From DATJGR01 sp963812255 (GTDB taxonomy: Bacteria; Pseudomonadota; Gammaproteobacteria; Pseudomonadales; Azotimanducaceae), in assembly GCA_963812255.1 (NCBI GenBank), contig CAWEUM010000005.1, positions 1,364,001 through 1,428,000 on the forward strand: a stretch of DNA of 64,000 nt, read 5' to 3'. The stretch's first letter is position 1. Every line of letters starts with the position of its first letter. The translations under genes and the position numbers were made by a program. This document shows, piece after piece, positions 8,957 through 17,448 of the stretch. Below the pieces are notes generated by a model that saw only the letters and a program-made list of their open reading frames with translations, searched no databases and was not told the DNA's origin.

Positions 8957-9793
8957 ATGCTGACATCACATTTCGTTCGCAACGGCGACATCCTCACTGC
9001 ATGCCACGACGAAGGCAGTGGCAACGCGCTGTTGCTGCTGCACGGCTTCACCGGATCGAAGCTCGATTTCCACGATCAAACACCGTGGTTCACCGACCGG
9101 CATCGGGTGCTCGTGCCGGATCAACGCGGCCACGGCGAAACCTCCAATCTCGGTCGCGCCGATGCATACAGTCTCGACATTCTCGTCAGCGACCTCGCCG
9201 GATTTCTCGACGCGCTCGACGTGCAGCGCGTTCACCTGCTGGGTCATTCGATGGGCGGCATGGTGGCGCTGCGCTTTGCGCTGAGTCACCCACAGCGCCT
9301 GGCGTCGTTGATCCTGATGGATACTGCAGCCGAACCGTTGACATTGTTCCCGGCCGCGTTGCGCGAGCAACTCGCCGCGGGCGTGCGCGCGAACGGCTGC
9401 GCGTACCGCCTCGAGGCGATGCGCGCGATGCCGATGAGCGATGCGCAAGCGCGCGGCCGCGATTTTCTCGGTGAAGACGAGCATTGGCGTCGTATCGAAC
9501 TGAAACTGTCTCAGATGGACCCGGAGGCCTGGGTCGCGCTCGGCGACGAGATGTCGAAACAGATGTCGTTGCTCGGCGAACTCGCCTCGATCGCGGTACC
9601 GACGACTGTCATCGTTGGCGCATACGACAGCCCCTTTGTAGAGCCGTCGGCGCGCATGGCAGCGGCGATTGAAGACGCGCGTCTGGAAACGATCCCGCTC
9701 GCCGCTCACTGTCCTCAATACGAAGATGCGCCGGCCTGGCGACGTGCGATCGATACACACCTTTCCCGAATGCGAGATTCGACACGCGGATAG
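8957..9793 (+). CDS. Alpha/beta-fold hydrolase
   Basis: A 278-residue soluble hydrolase. LLLLHGFTGSK forms the oxyanion strand, the nucleophile elbow is GHSMGG (Ser98), the acid residue is probably the Asp of VGAYDSPF and the His lies in AAHCPQYE. The Trp/Asp-rich DQRGHGETS segment is typical of esterases, haloperoxidase-like and epoxide-hydrolase-like members. The substrate is not predictable. It sits 27 bases behind the PPOX gene in the same direction and probably belongs to the same operon. Confidence 0.85.
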   Translation: MLTSHFVRNGDILTACHDEGSGNALLLLHGFTGSKLDFHDQTPWFTDRHRVLVPDQRGHGETSNLGRADAYSLDILVSDLAGFLDALDVQRVHLLGHSMGGMVALRFALSHPQRLASLILMDTAAEPLTLFPAALREQLAAGVRANGCAYRLEAMRAMPMSDAQARGRDFLGEDEHWRRIELKLSQMDPEAWVALGDEMSKQMSLLGELASIAVPTTVIVGAYDSPFVEPSARMAAAIEDARLETIPLAAHCPQYEDAPAWRRAIDTHLSRMRDSTRG

Positions 9794-9794
9794 C

Positions 9795-9944
9795 GTGTCG
9801 GTGACGACGACGTTCGCGACGGCACTGGTGCCGGGTGCGTTGGTGATCTCCGGCCGGTCACACGCAGCACACATTGGCGCCCGCGTTGCGGGTAGCTGGA
9901 TCGCGGCGAGCGGCATCCTGCTGCTGGGTTGGTCGCTGCGCTGA
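9795..9944 (+). pseudogene. Short frame resembling the C-terminal end of a small membrane protein (possible gene remnant)
   Basis: After the hydrolase stop, a GTG-initiated 49-residue frame reads ATALVPGALVISGRSH and ends with a hydrophobic helix GSWIAASGILLLGWSLR. The pattern (ATAL..., a histidine-containing turn, then a G-x-W-I-A-A helix at the very C-terminus) resembles HupE/UreJ-type membrane proteins, but only the last quarter would be present. It may be a remnant of a deleted gene, or chance. No ribosome binding site is evident. This is a pattern impression, not a database match. Confidence 0.3.
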
Positions 9945-10019
9945 CGCTGGCGGGAGGAGCCGGGATGGTTGGCCGTTTCCATCGTAGAATCCACCGATAC
10001 CAACAACGAGAACATCGCG

Positions 10020-10841
10020 ATGATCGCCAAGCTGCCCGGCCGAGTCGGAATCGAAGAGAACGTCGTCTACGGCAGCGGCGGCGGACGCGAGTTGCGCTGT
10101 GACGTTTATACGCCGCCCGACGCGCGCACCGATCGCACCGCGATGCTGCTGATTCATGGCGGCGGCTGGCAGAACGGCGACCGCGGCGAGTTGCGCGGCT
10201 ACGGTGTGCAACTCGCCAGATACGGCTATCTATGCGTCTGTCCGGAGTACCGGTTGTCCGGCGAAACGGTGTGGCCGGCGCAGATACACGACGTTAAGGC
10301 TGCGTTGCGCTGGTTGCGCGCGAACGCCGCGGCGCTGGGCGTGAATCCCGACAAGATCGTTGTCTCCGGCAACTCCGCGGGTGCGCACCTGGCGCTGATG
10401 CTGGCCGCCACGCCGAACGTGCCGGTGTTCGATGGCAAAGGCGGTCACACGGAGGTGTCGTCGAGTTGTGCCGCGGTCGTCGCGATCTATCCGCCAACGG
10501 CGCTGCGTATCGGCGAAGTGGGCGACGCCATCGCGAACCTGTTCGGCGGCAAGGCAAGCGTGGAAGCACAGGATGCCGCGAGCCCGATTACCTATGTGCA
10601 CCGTCACTTCCCGCCGACGTTGCTCGTGCACGGCAACGCCGATGACGTGGTGCCGGTGGAGGCCAGTTTCGCGATGTACCGCAGCCTGTTCGACGCTGGC
10701 GCGCCGGTGGAACTGCATGTCTATGAAGGCGCGCCGCACGCGTTCGACGCACTGCCGGAATTCGGCCGGCAACTGACCGACATCATCGCGCTGTTCGTCG
10801 ATCGCAAGGTGGCGAACGCGCGCGCAGTAGAAATGCCTTAG
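10020..10841 (+). CDS. Alpha/beta hydrolase, esterase/lipase of the HGGGW type
   Basis: A 273-residue carboxylesterase-like hydrolase (hormone-sensitive lipase/BD-FAE related). The oxyanion motif HGGGW lies near residue 46 and the nucleophile in GNSAG (Ser119). The Asp lies in HGNADDVVP and the catalytic His in GAPHAFDALPEF. It is predicted to cleave short-chain or acetyl esters. The ATG at 10020 was preferred; the frame is open upstream to 9969 without a good start. There is no signal peptide. It is separated from the previous hydrolase by 226 bases and may have its own promoter. Confidence 0.82.
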   Translation: MIAKLPGRVGIEENVVYGSGGGRELRCDVYTPPDARTDRTAMLLIHGGGWQNGDRGELRGYGVQLARYGYLCVCPEYRLSGETVWPAQIHDVKAALRWLRANAAALGVNPDKIVVSGNSAGAHLALMLAATPNVPVFDGKGGHTEVSSSCAAVVAIYPPTALRIGEVGDAIANLFGGKASVEAQDAASPITYVHRHFPPTLLVHGNADDVVPVEASFAMYRSLFDAGAPVELHVYEGAPHAFDALPEFGRQLTDIIALFVDRKVANARAVEMP

Positions 10842-11020
10842 GTTTTCCGTTCGCGCCGAGGAGCACGTTGTATCCAGCGTTTCAGAGAACGGACAGATCG
10901 AACAGCCGCGTGTCGTCGGATTCACCGAAGGGTCTGTCGTCGGAGCGGTCTATCTCGGCATGCGCGTCGACTCGGCTGCGATCTGCGGTCGCGCAGCGAC
11001 TATCGCATGAGGTGCGCCGA

Positions 11021-11857
11021 ATGACGCAATCGAACGCTCGGATCGACACACCGCATCGGCGCCGCGAACTGTCACTGTACTTCGGGGGCACGTATGCCAT
11101 TACGTGGGGCCTTGCAGCCCTGCTGCTGCTTGCGCCGGAGTTGATGGCGTGCCTGTTCGGGCCGTTCTCGACGGAATCACCCATCTACTATCTGGCCGTT
11201 TACGCGCCAGGCATCACCGCGTTGATCTTGACCGGTACACGCGAAGGGACCGTCGGGATCGTCCGCTTGCTCGCGACATTACGGCCCCGTTGGTCGAGCG
11301 CTCCCTACTACGCTGCCGTGCTGTTGGGCTGGCCGCTTCTCGATACCGTCGCGTTGACGGCGCAAGCCGCGATCACGGGCGGAACTACGGCCTCCATCGA
11401 CTATGTTCACTGGTACCTCGCGCCCGGATTCCTGCTGATGCGACTCGCGCTGGACGCGGGCCCGCTCGGCGAAGAACTCGGCTGGCGCGGTTACGCACTG
11501 CCACGTTTGCTAGGCGGCAATTTCTCGGCATTGACTGCGGCACTGGTGCTGGGGGTGATCTGGGGCATGTGGCACGTCCCGGCGTTCGTCATCTCGGGTA
11601 CCGCTCAACACGATCAAGGCATGGGCATCGTGTGGCTGATTCTCGGCACGACCTTGGTGTCCGTCATGATGACCTGGCTGTATCAGCGTACCGGCGGTGA
11701 CGTGCTCGCGTCTGGTGTTCTGGTGCACCTGATGAACAACGTGACCTTGGCGAGCCTGCCGTATCTCGATGTCGTCTATGCCCCGGTCGCATTGGTCGCC
11801 GCGGTCGCGTTACGGCGCAACGACCGATCCCGCGCGATTCCGTCAGCCAACGAATGA
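11021..11857 (+). CDS. CPBP-family intramembrane metalloprotease (Abi/CAAX-type)
   Basis: A 278-residue membrane protein with about seven or eight hydrophobic segments. It carries the family signatures EELGWRGY near residue 150, WGMWHVP near 184 and a late HLMNN near 236, which supply the Glu and His residues of the membrane active site. Bacterial members act in prenyl-protein or peptide processing, bacteriocin self-immunity or signalling; the role here is open. The ATG at 11021 has an AGGTG just upstream. The 180 bases before it contain no gene I can support. It converges on the selenoprotein gene with essentially no gap. Confidence 0.83.
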   Translation: MTQSNARIDTPHRRRELSLYFGGTYAITWGLAALLLLAPELMACLFGPFSTESPIYYLAVYAPGITALILTGTREGTVGIVRLLATLRPRWSSAPYYAAVLLGWPLLDTVALTAQAAITGGTTASIDYVHWYLAPGFLLMRLALDAGPLGEELGWRGYALPRLLGGNFSALTAALVLGVIWGMWHVPAFVISGTAQHDQGMGIVWLILGTTLVSVMMTWLYQRTGGDVLASGVLVHLMNNVTLASLPYLDVVYAPVALVAAVALRRNDRSRAIPSANE

Positions 11858-12808
11858 CTACTGCCGTTCGGACGGTGCATCGTCGAGCCAAACGCAGGCT
11901 GGACATCCGCCGCTCGCCAACGCCGCTTCGGCAGACGTTCTGTCCGAATCGGTCTGATATTGCGGCTGCGCGGTGCGCTCGACACGTGAGTCGCCGTCTC
12001 CACTGCCGCTCGTGCGCGGCCGCATCACGTCATCTTTCCACGCATCATCGTCGGCCCATTCGTAGCGCAGCATGACCGTCTGCCCAGGTTCCTTCAGCGT
12101 CTCGAACGCCGTCAGCGCGTCGCGAACGATATCGTGGTTGAGCGCTCGTTGATGCGGCCTGCCCGACGTGTGACCCAATGGAAAATCCAGATACACACTG
12201 CGCGGCGGATTCACCGCGCGGGTGATCGACAGCGCGCTCGACATCGATAAGGTCGGCACGCCCCGAGCTTCGATTTCCCGCGCGATCAGTCCAACGGACT
12301 GATGGCACACCGGTCAGACGGGCACCAACAGCACGACATCGACTTCGTCACGCGCCACGTAATCCGCCAGCGCCGGTGCGAGTCGCTCGCGCACCCTGCG
12401 CGACGAATAGATGCCGCCCATGAACGCATAGGCATGCTCGCCCAGCGATCCGATAAATCGTTCGGCCACAAGTTGATTCAGTGTGTCGATCGGGAACACG
12501 ACGTTGGGATCGTTGCGCGCATCGGTGAGGTCGTATGCAAAGTGCGTTGCGCGCAACGTCGACGTCGACGAGCGCGTATCGATGATGCGAAAACTGAGGT
12601 CATCCTTGTAGTGGAACGCGACCTGGCCGGTCTGATAGATGCCGCCAGAACCGATCAGGCCGACCCGGCATTTGGACAACGGCTTGGCCAGTTCGGCCCA
12701 CGCGGGTGCGGCTCGACTCTCGACCCACTGATACGGTGGATAGCCCAGCGCGCTGTATTGGTCGCGGGTACGCTCAATGTAGTCGACTGGCGGGCGGCTG
12801 TTCGGCAT
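11858..12808 (-). CDS. Selenoprotein B-like reductase (GrdB family) with in-frame UGA read as selenocysteine
   Basis: A 316-residue protein if the UGA at 12314-12316 is decoded. The frame runs MPNSRPPVDYIERTR...VVLLVPV, then UGA, then PVCHQSVGLIAREIE, giving a Sec165-x-x-Cys168-His motif. Related glycine/sarcosine/betaine reductase B-family proteins, as I recall them, carry Cys at this position, and homologous sequence continues past the codon in the same frame. An 8-bp hairpin begins 11 bases after the UGA, as bacterial SECIS elements do. The N-terminal half has KCRVGLIGSGGIY and a Phe-Met-Gly-Gly-Ile-Tyr segment. The protein is far smaller than the clostridial GrdB, so a general selenol/thiol redox role is more likely than glycine reduction. 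Standard gene callers would split it in two. Confidence 0.85.
12285..12303 (-). promoter_or_regulatory. SECIS-like hairpin for UGA recoding
   Basis: On the mRNA strand, ATCAGTCC pairs perfectly with GGACTGAT around a GTT loop (8 bp), beginning 11 bases 3' of the UGA at 12314-12316. Bacterial SECIS elements are short stem-loops within the coding frame at this distance, with G and U in the apical loop that SelB contacts. The position inside coding sequence, the spacing and the loop all fit. No SelB or selC gene is in the window. Confidence 0.75.
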
Positions 12809-13031
12809 CGCATGATCGTAGCAGGCGAAATGGCGCTAAAACCAGATCCGCCGCCAAGTTGTACAAAGAGGTGTCCCACTTCAAACTGTTGGCTGGGTAA
12901 TCCATTGATCGAGCATTTCACTTCTTGCGGGCTGAATTCGTCCGCCTGATAGGTTCTATTCGACTTCGGTCGGGTCGCCATCCACACGCGCCCTCGCCAA
13001 GACCTTTTCTACGAACAAAAAGGAGACCACC

Positions 13032-14783
13032 TTGCCCGCCAGATACCCCTCGCCAATGATGCGCGGTACGGCAGACCAACCACCCGCTGCATCCGTCGTA
13101 TGGCGCAAACAACGATTTTCTGCGGCCGTGTGGTCCTTCAAAGGTTCGGATTTGCAGCTACTACTTCCACTGGGCGCGGAACATCCTAGGTTGGGCGATG
13201 AGGCTGAGGTCTCGATTCCTCTAGACTCCCAGGTTCTGCGCATGACAGCGACCATACGCAGCATCGAGCAGGTTTACGGATCGTTTACAGTTGTTCGATT
13301 CCAAACTTCGATGGCACAAAACCGGGTTTCAAACGATGTCCAACGGCGCGGCAACACCCGGTTCCAACTGAGTCCGTTGTTTCCCCTTTATTGTTTTGCG
13401 AATCATCCATTCACGCTCCGACTAGCGAGGCTTCGTACGATTGACATATCGAATGGAGGGGCATCTCTGATTTGCCACGAGGCCGACTTCGCCTTCGTCG
13501 CAGGCATGCGCATCGACTGCAGATTCGAGGCGCCTTCAATTGGAGCGTTTCGCGCCACCTTAGTCATTCAAGGCGTAGTCACCGAGGAATCGTCGGCAAC
13601 CTTGCGTATCTCAGCGGAGTTTGTCGGGGAGGACCGCCATGCGCGAGAAATAATTTGTTCCTGTCTTGCTCGCCCACTGTCGTCGAACGCTTTGAAGGAT
13701 CTCCAGAGGGAGAATCTTCTTTCGTCCCGATGGATCGACTTGGTCGAGTTCTCCGCCTTAAGGCAAACGAATCCTCCCCGAACCAAACACGACGAGACTC
13801 CACGTTCAGCGGACAAGCTGAAACTCGTTGGACGATTGAGCGACGAAGTCGTATGCGAACTCGAATGGTTGGATTCGGACAGTTCATCCATCAATTGGTT
13901 TCTCTCTCCGCATCTCGATTCGGCGCTTCTGCTCGAGAGGGCCAAATCCGAACTGACTGCACGCGCGCAGTCACTTGGATTGACGACCCGGGCCAACAGG
14001 CAATTCGATTCCGTTGTCGCGAGATCGGCCAGCGCTACGCAAGCACCGGCTCGACCCCTTCGGAACCGCGGTAACGTCCGATGGGACCAGTATGCGCAAG
14101 CATATGACGTGATGTGCTCCGCCAACCCCGCCTATGAGAACAACCTGAAGCTCTTTCGAACGTGGATCGATGCGACTCGCATGCCAGAGGCTCCGGTGAT
14201 ATGCGACGTCGGCGCCGGCACCGGGAACTACTCCTTGGAGCTCGCGAGGCGGTTCCCGAACTCGCGGGTAATCCATCTCGATAGCGATCCGATGATGAAC
14301 CGAACCGCTTCACAGAAATACCGAAGTGCCGGGGCCGAAAATGTCGAGTTCAAAGCTTCGACGGCCGAGGACGCGCAGTTGGATCCAGACAGCCTCGATC
14401 TGATCGTGTGCGTCAACGCGCTCTATACACTCCCCGGCACTGAGACTGTCCTCCAGAAATTTTGGTCCTGGTTGAAACCGTCCGCGCTCCTGTTTCTGAT
14501 CGATCTAGGGCGACCAATGGACGTCACCGATTGGTCGCAATACATCGTGCGGTCTAGCCTCAAGGAACGCGGGGTCGGCGCCACCGTCAAGTCGTTCATA
14601 AAAGGTCGGAAGGCGATCGGACAGAATCGCCTGATACGCCGCGAGCAAGACCATGGGCGCTACTGGCTGCACTCACCAGAGGAGTTTAGATCCACCATAT
14701 CGGCCGCGGGATTTGAGATCCTGGATCTGCAAACCTGCTACAGGGGAGCCTGCGATTTGGCCGTTGGCCGCAAAATCGGGTAA
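13032..14783 (+). CDS. PilZ domain-SAM methyltransferase fusion protein
   Basis: A 583-residue protein. Residues about 20-95 look like the YcgR-type N-terminal barrel, and 104-205 a PilZ domain. The PilZ part has the cyclic-di-GMP residues R106-x3-R110 and D138-x-S140-x2-G143, so ligand binding is plausible. A variable linker (about 230-345) leads into a class I methyltransferase. Its motif I is CDVGAGTGNYSLEL (391-404), followed by an acidic HLDSDP, DLIVCVNALYTLPG and a C-terminal YWLHSPEEF segment. The start is TTG at 13032 with AGGAG six bases upstream; ATGs at 13056 and 13059 lack such a site. It suggests second-messenger-controlled methylation, with unknown substrate. The BadI-like gene follows after 28 bases. 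Confidence 0.82.
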   Translation: MPARYPSPMMRGTADQPPAASVVWRKQRFSAAVWSFKGSDLQLLLPLGAEHPRLGDEAEVSIPLDSQVLRMTATIRSIEQVYGSFTVVRFQTSMAQNRVSNDVQRRGNTRFQLSPLFPLYCFANHPFTLRLARLRTIDISNGGASLICHEADFAFVAGMRIDCRFEAPSIGAFRATLVIQGVVTEESSATLRISAEFVGEDRHAREIICSCLARPLSSNALKDLQRENLLSSRWIDLVEFSALRQTNPPRTKHDETPRSADKLKLVGRLSDEVVCELEWLDSDSSSINWFLSPHLDSALLLERAKSELTARAQSLGLTTRANRQFDSVVARSASATQAPARPLRNRGNVRWDQYAQAYDVMCSANPAYENNLKLFRTWIDATRMPEAPVICDVGAGTGNYSLELARRFPNSRVIHLDSDPMMNRTASQKYRSAGAENVEFKASTAEDAQLDPDSLDLIVCVNALYTLPGTETVLQKFWSWLKPSALLFLIDLGRPMDVTDWSQYIVRSSLKERGVGATVKSFIKGRKAIGQNRLIRREQDHGRYWLHSPEEFRSTISAAGFEILDLQTCYRGACDLAVGRKIG

Positions 14784-14811
14784 CGCGGACAATTAGGGAA
14801 TAGGACTCATC

Positions 14812-15615
14812 ATGGCTGCCCCTTCTTTCAGCGAAGACGTGATCTACACAGCTGAGCACAACGTCGCCCGCATCACGATCAACCGCCCCGAGGTCTACAA
14901 CGCTTTTCGCGCGCAAACGTGCGAGGAGTTGATCGAGGCGTTCGAAGCCGCATCGTGGAATCGCTCAGTAGCGGTGGTTGTGCTGAGCGGCGCGGGCGAT
15001 CGGGCGTTCTGCACCGGCGGGGATCAGAAATCTCACGCCGAAGCCGGTTCAGGATACGGTGGCCGCGGCACGATCGGGCTTCCGGTCGAGCAGTTGCACA
15101 CCGCCATACGCGACTGTCCCAAACCGGTGATTGCCCGTGTTCAAGGGTTTGCAATCGGCGGCGGCAACGTGCTTGCTGCGTTGTGCGACCTCACCATCGC
15201 GTCGGAGAATGCGGTGTTCGGTCAGGTCGGGCCAAAGATGGGATCAGTGGATCCCGGCTATGGAACCGCCTATCTCGCGCGCATTGTTGGAGAGAAGAAA
15301 GCGCGGGAAATGTGGTACCTGTGCCGCAGATACACCGCGGCCGAAGCGCTCGCAATGGGTTTGGTGAACGTCGTCGTGGCTGCCGACCAACTCGATGCGG
15401 AGGTCGCACGATGGTGTGACGAGTTGATTCAACGCAGCCCCACGGCCATTTCCATCGCCAAGAAATCATTCAATGCAGATACCGAACATCAGCGCGGTAT
15501 CGGCGCGCTCGGCATGCAATCCGTCGCGCTGTACTACGATACCGATGAGTCCAAGGAGGGCGGCAATGCGCAGCGGGAAAAGCGCCCGCCGCGGTTCTTC
15601 GGAACCGACGAGTAA
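14812..15615 (+). CDS. Crotonase-family hydrolase resembling 2-ketocyclohexanecarboxyl-CoA hydrolase (BadI)
   Basis: A 267-residue enoyl-CoA hydratase/isomerase-superfamily enzyme. It has the oxyanion segments GDRAFCTGGDQ and VQGFAIGGGN, and the stretches VFGQVGPKMGSVDPGYGTAYL and GEKKAREMWYLCRRYTA. These agree closely with BadI, which hydrolytically opens the ring of 2-ketocyclohexanecarboxyl-CoA to pimelyl-CoA, and more distantly with MenB naphthoate synthase. No other menaquinone or benzoate/cyclohexanecarboxylate gene is nearby, so the in vivo substrate is uncertain. The start ATG at 14812 follows the PilZ-methyltransferase gene by 28 bases, so the two may be co-transcribed. Confidence 0.8.
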   Translation: MAAPSFSEDVIYTAEHNVARITINRPEVYNAFRAQTCEELIEAFEAASWNRSVAVVVLSGAGDRAFCTGGDQKSHAEAGSGYGGRGTIGLPVEQLHTAIRDCPKPVIARVQGFAIGGGNVLAALCDLTIASENAVFGQVGPKMGSVDPGYGTAYLARIVGEKKAREMWYLCRRYTAAEALAMGLVNVVVAADQLDAEVARWCDELIQRSPTAISIAKKSFNADTEHQRGIGALGMQSVALYYDTDESKEGGNAQREKRPPRFFGTDE

Positions 15616-15618
15616 CAG

Positions 15619-15912
15619 TCAGATCAAAAGCTTCGATGCGGCGCGGGGACGGTCGGCGATCACGTCGGCGATCTTCAGACGCTCGGCCAGCGTCAGTTTG
15701 GGCTTGCAGACCGCGCGCTCGCGGGACTTTTGAAAGTTGTCCAATTCCACCTTCTCGGTGACGAATCGAGCCAACGCCTCGCGCGCGAGTTCGGGTGTCC
15801 TGAAGGGGCCGCAATCGCCCTCCCGCGATCCGAAATACCATTGTCCGTTCATCGCGAAAATCCGCTCTGAACGAAAGTAGGTCTTTTCACTGCAATCTTC
15901 TCGTCTACGCAT
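15619..15912 (-). CDS. Small DUF6316-like protein
   Basis: A 97-residue hypothetical protein on the minus strand, convergent with the BadI-like gene (3-base gap). The central part, with RSERIF, then NGQWYFGSREG, then GPF and an Ala/Glu-rich helix, matches the pattern of a small gammaproteobacterial family. In that family a Trp-Tyr-Phe and Arg-Glu-Gly pair is followed by Gly-Pro-Phe. The basic C-terminus (KPKLTLAERLKIADVI) is not part of that pattern. Start ATG at 15912 (or 15921). Function unknown; no signal peptide or membrane segment. Confidence 0.6.
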   Translation of the reverse strand: MRRREDCSEKTYFRSERIFAMNGQWYFGSREGDCGPFRTPELAREALARFVTEKVELDNFQKSRERAVCKPKLTLAERLKIADVIADRPRAASKLLI

Positions 15913-16044
15913 GGCCGGCATTGTCGGGTTGGCAAATTCGTACGATGCAATTGGACCAGATCCTGAATCGCAACGTGGCGCCGGCTTGTAGGTGGCTGTA
16001 TGTCGCTTGTATCGCGACCGCGCCATTTGGCAAATCAGATCGGG

Positions 16045-16050
16045 TATAGT
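16045..16050 (+). promoter_or_regulatory. Candidate -10 element for glyS
   Basis: TATAGT preceded by GGG and followed by a GC-rich stretch lies 31 bases before the glyS start codon. This is a reasonable sigma-70 -10 box; no clear -35 hexamer is seen at the proper distance. Weak evidence from sequence alone. Confidence 0.35.
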
Positions 16051-16080
16051 CGCCGCTCGAAATTTCAGCCAACGCGACGA

Positions 16081-17442
16081 ATGCCAGCACAATCCATGGA
16101 TGAAATCGTCTCGCTCTGTAAGCGGCGCGGCTTCATTTTCCCCAGCGGCGACATCTACGGAGGCCTGCAAGGCGTCTACGATTACGGCCCGCTCGGTGTC
16201 GAGCTGAAGAACAATCTGAAGGCTGCCTGGTGGCGCTCGATGGTTTATGACCGCGATGATGTCGAAGGTCTGGATGCCGCGATTCTCACCAACTCGAAGG
16301 TTCTGCGCTACTCCGGCCACGAAGCGACCTTCTCCGATCCGCTGGTCGATTGCCGCCAATGCAAGAGTCGCTGGCGCGCCGATCATCTCGATGAAATGAA
16401 GTGCCCAAACTGTGGTTCCGCCGACCTGACCGACCCTCGTCCGTTCAATCTAATGTTCAAGACCGCGGTCGGGCCCGTCGACGACGGCAGCTCGTTCGCC
16501 TATTTGCGGCCGGAAACCGCACAGGCGATCTTCACGAACTTCAAACACGTGCTGGATTCGACTTCGCGCAAGCTGCCGTTCGGCATCGCGCAGATGGGCA
16601 AAGCATTTCGCAACGAAATCACGCCTCGCAACTTCATTTTCCGGGTGCGCGAGTTCGAGCAGATGGAATTGGAATTCTTCGTCAAACCCGGGACAGACGA
16701 GGCGTGGCATGAAGAGTGGGTCGAGCGACGCCTCGATTGGTGGTCAGACCAGGGTGTGAACCGAAACAGGCTGCAGCTGTACAAGGTGCCACGCGAAGAA
16801 CTTGCGCATTACTCGAAGGCGACCTTCGACGTGATGTACCATTTTCCGCACGGCATCGAGGAACTCGAAGGCATCGCCAACCGAACCGACTTCGATCTTG
16901 GCTCGCATACGCGAAGCCAGGGCGACTTCAATCTCACGGCCAACGTGATGCCGAATCCGGATTCAAATTCGAAACTCGCCATCCAAGATCTGGACACCAA
17001 ACAATGGGTGGTGCCGTACGTCATCGAACCGTCGGCAGGTGTCGACCGTGGCGTGCTCGCGGTGCTCAACGAGGCTTATCAGGTTGAGCAACTCGACAAC
17101 TCGACCCAACGCACCGTGCTCGCGCTCAAACCCCATCTGGCGCCGATCAAGGTTGCCGTGTTGCCGTTGAAGCGCAACCACGAAGGGATCATGGACAAGG
17201 CACGCGGCATCAAACAATCGCTGCAGAAGCTCGGTATTGGGCGGGTGCTATTCGAGAACACCGGCAATATCGGCAAAGGCTATCGGCGTCACGACGAAGT
17301 CGGGACGCCGTTGTGCGTCACCGTGGATTTCGAAACGATCGAAGGCGATGCCAGCGTGACGATCCGCGATCGCGACTCGATGGCGCAGCAGCGCGTCCAC
17401 GTGGACGCGCTGTCCGACTACGTCACGGACTTCTTCGCGTAA
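16081..17442 (+). CDS. glyS: Glycyl-tRNA synthetase, homodimeric (alpha2) type
   Basis: Charges tRNA-Gly in the cytoplasm. The 453-residue single chain has class II motifs. Motif 2 contains FRNEITPR and motif 3 includes PSAGVDRGVLAVL; these are followed by an anticodon-binding domain starting at about residue 345 (APIKVAVLPL). A zinc-ribbon-like insertion has CRQC and CPNC pairs near residues 89-118. The N-terminal segment RRGFIFPSGDIYGGLQGVYDYGPLG is diagnostic of the alpha2 form. Most gammaproteobacteria instead carry the alpha2beta2 glyQ/glyS pair, which makes this lineage-informative. The ATG at 16081 was preferred over a later one at 16096. A -10 candidate lies at 16045-16050. Confidence 0.95.
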   Translation: MPAQSMDEIVSLCKRRGFIFPSGDIYGGLQGVYDYGPLGVELKNNLKAAWWRSMVYDRDDVEGLDAAILTNSKVLRYSGHEATFSDPLVDCRQCKSRWRADHLDEMKCPNCGSADLTDPRPFNLMFKTAVGPVDDGSSFAYLRPETAQAIFTNFKHVLDSTSRKLPFGIAQMGKAFRNEITPRNFIFRVREFEQMELEFFVKPGTDEAWHEEWVERRLDWWSDQGVNRNRLQLYKVPREELAHYSKATFDVMYHFPHGIEELEGIANRTDFDLGSHTRSQGDFNLTANVMPNPDSNSKLAIQDLDTKQWVVPYVIEPSAGVDRGVLAVLNEAYQVEQLDNSTQRTVLALKPHLAPIKVAVLPLKRNHEGIMDKARGIKQSLQKLGIGRVLFENTGNIGKGYRRHDEVGTPLCVTVDFETIEGDASVTIRDRDSMAQQRVHVDALSDYVTDFFA

Positions 17443-17448
17443 CGTTCT

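Noticed and set aside
12314..12808. Interpreting the two minus-strand halves as a nonsense-mutated pseudogene
   Set aside because: The stop is UGA exactly where related proteins have Cys, in UxxC context, with a SECIS-like hairpin at the correct spacing.
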